64,000 nucleotides of DNA from Buttiauxella ferragutiae (GTDB lineage Bacteria; Pseudomonadota; Gammaproteobacteria; Enterobacterales; Enterobacteriaceae). Below, piece by piece: positions 10,130 to 17,767 of this stretch. The stretch lies in assembly GCF_001654915.1 (NCBI RefSeq), contig NZ_LXEQ01000048.1. One strand, given 5' to 3'. The notes beneath the pieces are model-generated. The model did no database searches. It was not told the DNA's origin and worked only from the letters and a program-made list of their open reading frames with translations. Position 1 is the first letter of the stretch; each line of letters starts with the position of its first letter. Position numbers and translations under genes: made by a program.

Positions 10130-10164
10130 TGCACCCAACAAATCTTTCGGACGTGTTGGGTGCA
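10130..10164. terminator. Terminator hairpin between srfC and the convergent gene
   Basis: Perfect 11-base inverted repeat, TGCACCCAACA at 10130-10140 and its complement at 10154-10164, with a 13-base loop. It lies between two convergent genes. It lacks a long T-run, so its termination strength is uncertain. Confidence 0.6.
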
Positions 10165-10174
10165 TATTATTGGG

Positions 10175-10795
10175 TCATAGATCTATCTTATTGACCTCTC
10201 CTGTACTGTCGTCACCAGACTTAAGTGGCAATATATTAATATTTGCACCAATATATTCATTTCTATATTCATAAACATGATTAACATGGTAAGGAGAATA
10301 TTGATCCCGTAAAAATGATCCTTCTATTTTGAATAGTTCATCGTCTCCATTTTTTGCTAAGGCACCGGAAACATAAAGTGCTAATTCTTTTATGATGGCA
10401 ATCGCTATCGCTGAACCAGGATTCGCCGCAATGGCAGCCTTGAGGCCCAATTCAGCTGCCTGGCTGGATATAATACCATTTATTATCCCACCCATTTTTC
10501 TGACATCACGATCTGATTCCATAAACAGAACAGATAACGTAACAAATGCCCCCGGATTTTTTGGGCCATATAAAAGAAGGCCATCACCCATTATGGATAC
10601 GGAGCCACCCTCCTTCACCTTTGGAAAGGGAATAGTTTGGTAATACAGAGTTGGGTTTTTCGCATTCTCAGCATCAATGGCAAGCGAAAGGACATAGGGT
10701 TCACTATAACCATCAAAAAATATGTCTGAGCTTTTCAATAACTTCATATAGCTGAGTGTAATTGCAATATTATCTTTCTTAGGGTCAAAGGCCAT
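10175..10795 (-). CDS. Unrecognised protein, third gene of the muramidase cluster
   Basis: A 206-residue protein that I do not recognise. I choose the ATG at 10795 because AGGTGA sits just before it, rather than the GTG three codons upstream. It has no signal peptide. The first 100 residues alternate like a beta sandwich, and DGYSEPYV resembles the region where C2-type domains begin. Residues about 110-165 are a glycine/alanine-rich helical stretch, and the last 40 residues are again beta-like and polar. It lies 56 bases after the muramidase/L,D-transpeptidase gene on the same strand and is AT-richer than srfABC. A role as partner, carrier or immunity factor of that enzyme is only a guess. 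Confidence 0.75.
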   Translation of the reverse strand: MAFDPKKDNIAITLSYMKLLKSSDIFFDGYSEPYVLSLAIDAENAKNPTLYYQTIPFPKVKEGGSVSIMGDGLLLYGPKNPGAFVTLSVLFMESDRDVRKMGGIINGIISSQAAELGLKAAIAANPGSAIAIAIIKELALYVSGALAKNGDDELFKIEGSFLRDQYSPYHVNHVYEYRNEYIGANINILPLKSGDDSTGEVNKIDL

Positions 10796-10851
10796 ATTAG
10801 TCACCTGTGATTTAGATAGAGATTATGGTGTTTAACAACAAACCAGATAAT

Positions 10852-12162
10852 TCATGAAATTAACAACAGCGAACCGCCTTTAATCTTGTCGATGAGATCC
10901 TGAACAAGTGCATACTCTACTGCCGGACAACCAAAAGAGCGCCCACACCGACCATTTTGTTTAACGTACTTATCTCCCGCATAAGGGACACCATGAAACA
11001 CGATTCCGCGTTTCAAAGCATTGTTGTTAGTGTCTTCAAGTCCATCGAGCCTTAGCGCCCTGCCATGTTTAGCCATAGTGTAAGTTCCCAGGGTTTTATA
11101 AAGCCCTAATGAACTCTGGTGCGACTCTGGGATATTTGAAAATTCAGTGGCTAACCCATCATTATTCGGATCACTACCGGTACCATGAACCGCGTGAATA
11201 CTTTGGACGGTATTCGCTACACGGTCAAAAATATGCATTCTTTTATTTTTTGAATGCTCATGGATCTTAAAAACAACCCAATATCGAGGGTTGGATAATG
11301 GTTTGTTTTGGGTCTGCCAGTCGATCATTTTGTCAATATCTGCCTGTGGAACACCAGCTTGCTTCGCAAGTTGCTGAAGCCCTTCGCCAATAATACCGTC
11401 CACCGATACAGGAACGATGGCTTCAAAATCATCCTTATCAATAAGTGATAACAGCCGATTGGCTCTGTTTTTCCAGCCTTTTAAAAAAACGGCCTGGGAT
11501 GGTTTTTTTGCAACGATAGCGTCGAAATAGCTAATCGTTCTCTCGGCAAAGGGAGGGATCAATTCTTCATCTGTCGTGCTATTAATTTTATTTAGTGTAG
11601 CGGTATCCATTTTCCTGGTTTGGGGTAACCCTAATATCTCCTGGCAAAAACCAATGGCGGTACCGGTACCGCACACTATCCCGATATCGAACAACGCAGT
11701 TGCGATACTTTGATCTTGTACAGCATCAAGGTTTAATGCGTCCCAATAATATCTTTTATAAATCATCTTTATTGTTTCATAGCTTAAATTTTTTACTTCA
11801 TCTTTAGAGACATCTTTTCTTCCAAGATATGTGGAGAGTGTGCCAATCGTAATTCCTTTATTCGTCGCCCCTCCTTTGTCATCTGGATGTTCTGAATATC
11901 CCCCTTCATTTTTCAAGGTGAATATCAGCGCATCTTCGATATCTGCGCCCTGCCCGTCAGTGAGAGTATTGATCACATCGGGTTTTTCTGCTGAATCGCC
12001 AGATATTGGTTTTTCGATGCTGGGTTGTTCGTGAACCAGTGCTTCGAGTTTTTTTATCGCAGCTATTGTATTAGGCCCAATGATTCCATCTATTTTATCC
12101 TCATATAACTCTAATGACTTAAGTGATAATTGAAGTGACTCTATCTTATTTTGAGCAAACAT
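10852..12162 (-). CDS. Muramidase (GH108-like) fused to an L,D-transpeptidase-like domain
   Basis: This 436-residue protein combines two peptidoglycan-active domains. Residues about 5-42 look like a peptidoglycan-binding repeat (DGIIGPNT). Residues about 72-180 match the GH108/TtsA-type N-acetylmuramidase, with KNEGGYS placing the catalytic glutamate at 86 and DDKGGATNKGIT following. A peptidoglycan-binding-3-like segment follows to about 250. Residues about 285-436 resemble the YkuD_2 L,D-transpeptidase group, with His390 in FHGVPY and Cys412 in GRSFGCPA. There is no signal peptide, so export would need a holin, a secretion apparatus or lysis. It lies between a membrane-protein gene and an unrecognised gene on the same strand. 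GAGGAG precedes the ATG. Confidence 0.85.
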   Translation of the reverse strand: MFAQNKIESLQLSLKSLELYEDKIDGIIGPNTIAAIKKLEALVHEQPSIEKPISGDSAEKPDVINTLTDGQGADIEDALIFTLKNEGGYSEHPDDKGGATNKGITIGTLSTYLGRKDVSKDEVKNLSYETIKMIYKRYYWDALNLDAVQDQSIATALFDIGIVCGTGTAIGFCQEILGLPQTRKMDTATLNKINSTTDEELIPPFAERTISYFDAIVAKKPSQAVFLKGWKNRANRLLSLIDKDDFEAIVPVSVDGIIGEGLQQLAKQAGVPQADIDKMIDWQTQNKPLSNPRYWVVFKIHEHSKNKRMHIFDRVANTVQSIHAVHGTGSDPNNDGLATEFSNIPESHQSSLGLYKTLGTYTMAKHGRALRLDGLEDTNNNALKRGIVFHGVPYAGDKYVKQNGRCGRSFGCPAVEYALVQDLIDKIKGGSLLLIS

Positions 12163-12234
12163 AGCGATCTCCTCTATAGAGCGTTCGACGTAAAAGACTA
12201 TTCAATTAGCGAGCGAAGGAATAAACGTCAATCA

Positions 12235-12801
12235 TTATTTGCCCGCAGTGAGGCCGCTAAATAATGAAGAAAATTTGTTCACTACGTAGGGAGCAAATAG
12301 TGTCATTCCGGCCAGAAGGAATTTGACTATTTGGGTGATCGAGTCGGGAACCGTACTCGTTGCCCCAAAGTCATACAACACAAACGAACCGAACCCGATG
12401 TACATAAAGAGAATGGCCAGCATCCCTATAAGCGCGATTAAGCGACTCGAACTTGCCTTCATGACAGGTACAAGCACAGGTGTGCCGTTCTTGTCATAGA
12501 TTGGCTGTCTTGTGACCACTGGTACGCCATCCTGGTCCTTCGTCGTAACTTCGATGAAGGCTGGCAGCAACACATCCTCAGAAAGTGCGTCGGCTAAAGA
12601 CCACTCCTTAGGAAGTGAGCCGCGAATAGCGAGTATCGCTATCAACGACCCAAAGATAACTACCCCTGGAATCAGGTAGAGAAATACCTCTGAGGGTGGA
12701 TGTGGAACCCAAGTAGGTTGGGGTGCCTGGGCCTGTACTACTGTTGAGAAACAGCAAATAGCGGTTGAGAATACCAACGAGAATTTTTTGATAAGCAACA
12801 T
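12235..12801 (-). CDS. Small membrane protein with signal peptide, first gene of the muramidase cluster
   Basis: A 188-residue protein of unknown family. An N-terminal signal sequence (about 1-24, ending QAQA) is followed by hydrophobic segments near 41-60, 122-146 and 160-178. A polar region of about 60 residues between the first two contains VVTRQPIYDKNG. GGAG precedes the ATG at eight bases. It is 72 bases upstream of the muramidase fusion on the same strand, so the three genes probably form one unit. It could be a holin-like exporter, an immunity protein or an envelope component; the sequence does not decide. Confidence 0.75.
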   Translation of the reverse strand: MLLIKKFSLVFSTAICCFSTVVQAQAPQPTWVPHPPSEVFLYLIPGVVIFGSLIAILAIRGSLPKEWSLADALSEDVLLPAFIEVTTKDQDGVPVVTRQPIYDKNGTPVLVPVMKASSSRLIALIGMLAILFMYIGFGSFVLYDFGATSTVPDSITQIVKFLLAGMTLFAPYVVNKFSSLFSGLTAGK

Positions 12802-13087
12802 ACATTCGTCTCCAATATTGTCCGCAAGCGCGGATATTATTTCGACAAGAGTTGCGCGACATAAATATGCTCTTTAAATTATTCCTGTCACGGCGAATAC
12901 ATTACCTTTATGCAGACAGCAAAATACCGTTTATTCATAAATCACTCATCCTGATTATGTTCATCAGAACAGCCAATACCATCATGCATAACTATCATTA
13001 TTTAATTAGATATAGTCGTTATTAATTATCTGCCCCACAAATGCCGTTCGTAGGCCGGATTAGCACTCGTGACATCCGGCATTGACG

Positions 13088-13885
13088 TTACAAAGTAAAA
13101 ATATCTCCCGTCGCCGGAGCAATAACCTCCGGCAACCACCATCGCCCCCATGCACCGGTACAATGGCACCCCAGGACTTTGTTTATTTGTTGTTGATGGA
13201 GAAAACGTCTGACCCGCAACAATTCCCACGGTGGCGCACTGCGCAAATGGAACCCGCCAATCAGCGCATAGACCTTCCTGATGCCCGTAATATGCTGGCA
13301 ATGGCGCACGATATTGATAATCCCCCGGTGCCCGCAACCGGTGATAATCACCAATCCATGCTCGGATTTATATATCAGAACGCCCTCGTCAATAACGTAA
13401 TCCGCAGCCGCAGGGTTACCACTAATCATCCCGTATGCTCGGGGTTCATCAACAGTGATCTCTCCCGACCATAAGAAACGATCGCTAATCTGTACAGGCG
13501 TGCGGCTGTACTCCATGCGGTGGCGGGAGTAATCAATATCCAGCGATAACTTTTTAATTTTTCGGCTAACACCCGCCAGTTTCACTATCGCGTAGCGCTC
13601 ATTGGCTATCTGTGGATGGCAAATTATGCGGCTGTTATCGGGTAGCCAGGGCACACCGCCACAATGATCATAATGACCATGGGAAAGTACCGTCGCGGTT
13701 AAGCTTGTCAGATCGACACCCAGAATTTCTGCGTTATGCACGAAGCTACTATCAGGGCCGGTATCGAATAAAACGCTGGTGGTTTCATCCGCCACCAACA
13801 AACTCAATCCTGCCTTAGCCCGCAACAATTCATCTGCGCCGTCAGCACGCCGGTTTTCCAGTAAAACCCTGATCGTTAATGCCAT
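13088..13885 (-). CDS. MBL-fold metallo-hydrolase
   Basis: A 265-residue metallo-beta-lactamase-fold protein. The metal site HxHxDH is at residues 69-74 (SHGHYDHCGG), and later histidines in ITGCGHRG and GGFHL complete the expected set. It most resembles the group annotated as 7,8-dihydropterin-6-methyl-4-(beta-D-ribofuranosyl)-aminobenzene-5'-phosphate synthase-like. True substrates of that group in enterobacteria are unclear. An upstream in-frame ATG at 13996 would add 37 residues that overlap the NmrA-like gene and do not look like this family, so I start at 13885. Confidence 0.82.
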   Translation of the reverse strand: MALTIRVLLENRRADGADELLRAKAGLSLLVADETTSVLFDTGPDSSFVHNAEILGVDLTSLTATVLSHGHYDHCGGVPWLPDNSRIICHPQIANERYAIVKLAGVSRKIKKLSLDIDYSRHRMEYSRTPVQISDRFLWSGEITVDEPRAYGMISGNPAAADYVIDEGVLIYKSEHGLVIITGCGHRGIINIVRHCQHITGIRKVYALIGGFHLRSAPPWELLRVRRFLHQQQINKVLGCHCTGAWGRWWLPEVIAPATGDIFTL

Positions 13886-13962
13886 GTTTGCTCTTGCCTG
13901 AGAGGAAATCCATTTCCTCTTAGTTTGTGGGATTATTCTGAATGGCGCCAGTGACTGGCGAC

Positions 13963-14928
13963 TCAAAGCCCGAAAGAATGCCCTTGCCCCTGCCAACCCG
14001 TGGTTTGCAAAAATTGCTCCCAGGTTAATGCGTTTGGATTAACCTGGCGACTCCATTGCACATCACGCTCTTTACTGTAGTAACCATATTCAACGGCGTA
14101 GTCAGACATCCCGACCAGCTCAGCAACTAACCCGCCCATATCAGCAAATGATGGGAAATATTGCAGCATTTCGTCACGCGTCATCGCCGGGCGATAAGCG
14201 GCTTTTATCCCGGTCACACGGCTAAAGGTTTCAACAATCTCTTTTGGTGAAAGAAATTCGCCAACAACCGGTAAAGCGCAGCCTGTGTATTTATTCTGAT
14301 TATCAAAAATCTCCAGCACCGCTGGGCCAGTTGCAGTTAAAGGGTCCACAAATGGGGCGTGAAAATCTTCGGGTAAATAGATGGGGAAAACTAAAGTATC
14401 GCCCTCAAAGCGCGGCTGGTAATACTCAAGCAAATTGGTATAGAAAAACGCCATCATAATAAAAGAGCTGGAAATGGGCAGCGTGCGGATATAGTCCTCA
14501 ATGCGCCCCTTGTCGGTAAAGTGTGGCACCCATTTCGCCCCGTCGGTAATACGGTCGACATTTTCCAGGCTGGTGAAGACAAGATGCTGTACGCCCGCTT
14601 CCACGGCAGCATCGGCAATTTCTTTGCCTAATTCCGTTTCATGTGTCGATGCGTTAACCGCTTCTGGTGTAATACCCGGTGTCATCATAAATACGCCGTG
14701 TGCGCCTTTAAAAGCCTGAATAAAATCCTGTTTATGACCTGGCTCCAGCGGCACATTGATAAACTCCACACCCAGTTTTGCCAACTCCTGTGCTTGCGGG
14801 GAATCCATGCGCCGGGTTAATGCTCGCACCTGGTAACGCTGACTTTCCAGTAGTGTGCGTACTACGCTGCGCCCTTGTTTGCTCAGTGCGCCAACTACAG
14901 TGATAACGGGTTTTTGATTCGATGACAT
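13963..14928 (-). CDS. NmrA-like NAD(P)-binding protein
   Basis: A 321-residue atypical short-chain dehydrogenase of the NmrA/HSCARG type. The N-terminal Rossmann motif VVGALSKQGRSVV and the following TRRMDSP binding region are present. Members are redox sensors or quinone/NADPH oxidoreductases. The start is supported by CAGGAG. It is divergent from a LysR-type regulator at 15026 with 97 bases between them, the classic arrangement in which the regulator controls the neighbour. The MBL-fold gene lies downstream on the same strand with 77 bases between them. Confidence 0.88.
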   Translation of the reverse strand: MSSNQKPVITVVGALSKQGRSVVRTLLESQRYQVRALTRRMDSPQAQELAKLGVEFINVPLEPGHKQDFIQAFKGAHGVFMMTPGITPEAVNASTHETELGKEIADAAVEAGVQHLVFTSLENVDRITDGAKWVPHFTDKGRIEDYIRTLPISSSFIMMAFFYTNLLEYYQPRFEGDTLVFPIYLPEDFHAPFVDPLTATGPAVLEIFDNQNKYTGCALPVVGEFLSPKEIVETFSRVTGIKAAYRPAMTRDEMLQYFPSFADMGGLVAELVGMSDYAVEYGYYSKERDVQWSRQVNPNALTWEQFLQTTGWQGQGHSFGL

Positions 14929-15025
14929 GGTCTTTCTCCTGATGATTCATATGTGTGTGGCTTGAATTATCAGGAGATTTCAGAGATAAGAGAAATCGAT
15001 TGTTTTTTATTAAGGAATCCACCCA

Positions 15026-15928
15026 ATGGATACCACACGTCTTGATTTAAACCTGCTGCTGACGCTCGAAGCCTTGCTTGCGGAACAGAATGTAACGAAA
15101 GCAGCGGCAAGGCTTCATCTCAGCCAGCCCGCCGTGAGCGCCCAACTCAACCGCCTGCGGGATATGTTTGATGATCCACTGCTGATCCCAGCAAGACGCG
15201 GAATGACGCCAACAGCCAAGGCGCTGGAATTAATTATTCCGGTACGCGAGTCTCTTGAAAAATTGCGGCAAACGCTGCAATCCCACAAAGATTTTTACCC
15301 GCAACGAGCAGAGCTGACCGTTAATATCGCCTGCACCGACTACACGCAGGCGGCGATTGTGATGCCGCTGGTGCTGGCTTTGCGGCAACAAGCCCCTGGC
15401 GTGCGCATCGCGGCCCGTCACTACAATCCTGCCCAGTTTGAACAACAGCTGGCGAGCGGTGAACTTGATATCGCTATTGCCTCGCATGATGCAGCGAAAT
15501 CGCATTTAAGAAGCAGCCATTTGTTTGACGAAACGTATGTGCTAATTGGCCGACGCGATCACCCTGCTCTTAAAGAAAATCTCTCTATCGAAGAGTTTGT
15601 ACAACTGGAGCATGTGATTGTTTCGCCCAGCGGTGGCAGCTTTACCACGCCCATCGATGACGCACTGGCGACATTCGGCCACAAACGTAATGTCGTGATG
15701 TCGGCGGCCACATTTTTGTTCGTGCCTCAGATTGTTTCCGTCAGCGACCTTGTCGCGCTGGTTCCGCGACGCTTATTGCAGGTGAAATCAGAACTACTCT
15801 CAGTGATTGAACTTCCGTGGCTTGCGGAACAATTTGATGTCAATTTGGTGTGGCACGAACGCAGCCACGGGCATGCCGGGCATCGCTGGGTTCGTGAGTT
15901 AATTGCTGAATTGCTCTCCCACTCATAA
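15026..15928 (+). CDS. LysR-family transcriptional regulator
   Basis: A 300-residue LysR-type regulator. The N-terminal winged helix-turn-helix is at about 4-63 (LNLLLTLEALLAEQNVTKAA and SQPAVSAQLNRL), and the effector-binding domain follows from about 90. It resembles NodD/LinR-type members. AAGGA precedes the ATG. It faces the NmrA-like gene across 97 bases and lies upstream of an aldehyde dehydrogenase on its own strand, so either or both may be targets. The inducer is unknown. Confidence 0.92.
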   Translation: MDTTRLDLNLLLTLEALLAEQNVTKAAARLHLSQPAVSAQLNRLRDMFDDPLLIPARRGMTPTAKALELIIPVRESLEKLRQTLQSHKDFYPQRAELTVNIACTDYTQAAIVMPLVLALRQQAPGVRIAARHYNPAQFEQQLASGELDIAIASHDAAKSHLRSSHLFDETYVLIGRRDHPALKENLSIEEFVQLEHVIVSPSGGSFTTPIDDALATFGHKRNVVMSAATFLFVPQIVSVSDLVALVPRRLLQVKSELLSVIELPWLAEQFDVNLVWHERSHGHAGHRWVRELIAELLSHS

Positions 15929-16011
15929 GCCGGGTAAACCACTGGGAAAACCGCCTGAACCTGTCTACACTCGATGACACCTTAACATTTCAATAACAAA
16001 AGAGGTGTCCT

Positions 16012-17478
16012 ATGCAACCAACATCCCCTGTGTCTATTTCTATGTTCATCAATGGATTAGCGGTTGAAGCACCAAACCAGGCCACGTTTGAACGCCGTAA
16101 CCCGCTTGATGAACACGTCGCCACTATCGCACCCGCCGCCACAACCCACGATGCACGTGCCGCCGTCGAAGCCGCAAGCCTGGCGTTTGTCAGTTGGTCA
16201 CAAACTGGCCCGAATCAGCGCCGCGCTTTGCTTCTAAAAGCCGCTGATGCGCTGGAAGCAAAGCAAGCCGCGTTTGTCGCCGCCATGGCGGCAGAAACCG
16301 GTGCCACAGCGCAATGGGCAGAATTTAACGTGCATTTAGGTGCCGGGATTTTGCGTGAAGCCGCCGCCCTCACGTCACAAATTAACGGCGAAGTCATCCC
16401 CTCTGATGTGCCAGGCAATTTAGCTATGGCCATCCGCCAACCTGCAGGCGTCGTGCTGGGGATTGCGCCGTGGAATGCGCCTGTCATCCTTGGTGTCCGT
16501 GCGATTGCGACTCCGCTGGCATGTGGCAACTGCGTGGTGCTAAAAGGCTCTGAAATTTCCCCGGCTACCCACGGTTTAATCATCGAAGCGCTCAGTGAAG
16601 CGGGTTTCCCTGCCGGTGTGGTTAACTTTGTGACTAACGCGCCGGGGGATGCCGCCAGCATTGTCGAGGCAATGATTGCCCATCCGGCGGTGCGCAGAGT
16701 GAATTTCACCGGTTCGACGCATGTCGGGCGGATCATTGCACAAACCTGCGCGCGCTATCTCAAACCGGTGGTGTTAGAACTGGGCGGCAAAGCACCGTTA
16801 CTGGTGTTACACGACGCCGATATCGAGCTTGCGGTGAACTGTGCAGCTTTCGGCGCGTTTGCCAACTCCGGGCAAATTTGTATGTCGACCGAGCGGATCA
16901 TTGTCGATGAGCGCGTTGCCGATGAATTTGTCGCGAAATTTGCGGCCAAAGCCGCCAGTTTACCGTGTAGCGACCCTCGCCTTGGCCCGACGGTTTTGGG
17001 TTCAGTTGTTGATGTGCAGACCGTTTCGCGCTGCAATGATTTAATTGATGACGCGCTGGCTAAAGGGGCCAAAATTGTGGTCGGCGGGAAAGCCTGCTCA
17101 ACATTGATGCCCGCCACAGTGCTGGATTTTGTCACCCCGGAGATGCGTATTTACCACGAAGAATCCTTCGGGCCAGTTAAAGGGGTGATCCGCGCTGAAA
17201 GCGAAGAGGAAGCGGTGGCTATCGCCAATGATAATGAGCTTGGGCTTTCAGCCGCCGTGTTCAGCCGTGATACCGCGCGGGCATGGAATATTGCCTGCCG
17301 CATTCAGAGTGGCATTTGCCATATCAATAGCCCAACGGTACACGATGAAGCGCAGATGCCCTTTGGTGGCGTCAAAGATTCAGGCTACGGGCGCTTTGGT
17401 GGGCTTGCGGGCGTCAGAGAGTTTACTGAGTTACGCTGGATAACGATGCAAATGCAGCCACGATCACTACCGTTTTGA
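16012..17478 (+). CDS. NAD(P)-dependent aldehyde dehydrogenase
   Basis: A 488-residue member of the aldehyde dehydrogenase superfamily. The glutamate motif LELGGKAPL and the nucleophilic cysteine in NSGQICMSTER are present, as is the C-terminal PFGGVKDSGYGR motif. It most resembles vanillin or salicylaldehyde dehydrogenases that oxidise aromatic aldehydes, though substrate range is broad in this group. GAGGTG precedes the ATG. The LysR gene ends 83 bases upstream, and a terminator follows at 17493-17520. Confidence 0.9.
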   Translation: MQPTSPVSISMFINGLAVEAPNQATFERRNPLDEHVATIAPAATTHDARAAVEAASLAFVSWSQTGPNQRRALLLKAADALEAKQAAFVAAMAAETGATAQWAEFNVHLGAGILREAAALTSQINGEVIPSDVPGNLAMAIRQPAGVVLGIAPWNAPVILGVRAIATPLACGNCVVLKGSEISPATHGLIIEALSEAGFPAGVVNFVTNAPGDAASIVEAMIAHPAVRRVNFTGSTHVGRIIAQTCARYLKPVVLELGGKAPLLVLHDADIELAVNCAAFGAFANSGQICMSTERIIVDERVADEFVAKFAAKAASLPCSDPRLGPTVLGSVVDVQTVSRCNDLIDDALAKGAKIVVGGKACSTLMPATVLDFVTPEMRIYHEESFGPVKGVIRAESEEEAVAIANDNELGLSAAVFSRDTARAWNIACRIQSGICHINSPTVHDEAQMPFGGVKDSGYGRFGGLAGVREFTELRWITMQMQPRSLPF

Positions 17479-17492
17479 GTCACAAATAGTGT

Positions 17493-17520
17493 ATGCCAGC
17501 GCCTGGCCCGCTGGCATTTA
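17493..17520 (+). terminator. Rho-independent terminator after aldehyde dehydrogenase
   Basis: ATGCCAGC at 17493-17500 pairs with GCTGGCAT at 17510-17517, a nine-base loop between them, followed by TTATT. It separates this gene from the ABC-F leader. Confidence 0.7.
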
Positions 17521-17579
17521 TTGATTATTTCTGCCAGGATTTCACCACTCATCAACTAACTGAATATAAGGAGGATCCC

Positions 17580-17663
17580 ATGCTGTTTTGTGAAATGTTG
17601 TTTATTTCGCAGACTTTTGGCGATCGTCATAGCTCAAGCGTTATCGATATCGCACTGCGATAA
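17580..17663 (+). CDS. Putative 27-residue leader peptide of the ABC-F gene
   Basis: A 28-codon frame starts at an ATG preceded by AAGGAGG at 17568-17574, five bases away: one of the strongest ribosome binding sites in the window. The peptide begins MLFCEMLFISQTF and ends SSSVIDIALR. It lies 105 bases upstream of the ABC-F gene, and its last codons and stop fall inside a large stem-loop. The strong site plus the structure suggests ribosome-controlled expression of the downstream gene. I do not recognise the peptide, and translation is inferred. Confidence 0.55.
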   Translation: MLFCEMLFISQTFGDRHSSSVIDIALR

Positions 17664-17758
17664 TCCGGCTTGAGCGAAGCAACCCAACACTAAATCTTCC
17701 CTCGGGCTTACCGGGTTATCGTCATTCTGACGAGGCGTTTTATCGCCTGACTCTTGAG
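17632..17758 (+). promoter_or_regulatory. Stem-loops before the ABC-F gene, possible attenuator
   Basis: GCTCAAGC (17632-17639) pairs perfectly with GCTTGAGC (17668-17675). Inside it, TTATCG (17641-17646) pairs with CGATAA (17658-17663), which contains the leader stop. Two smaller hairpins follow: TCGTCA/TGACGA (17719-17733) and AGGCG/CGCCT (17733-17748). The core CTTGAG recurs at 17753-17758, just before the ABC-F ATG, so the left arm could pair with either copy and expose or hide the start region. Confidence 0.45.
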
Positions 17759-17767
17759 TAAGCAACA

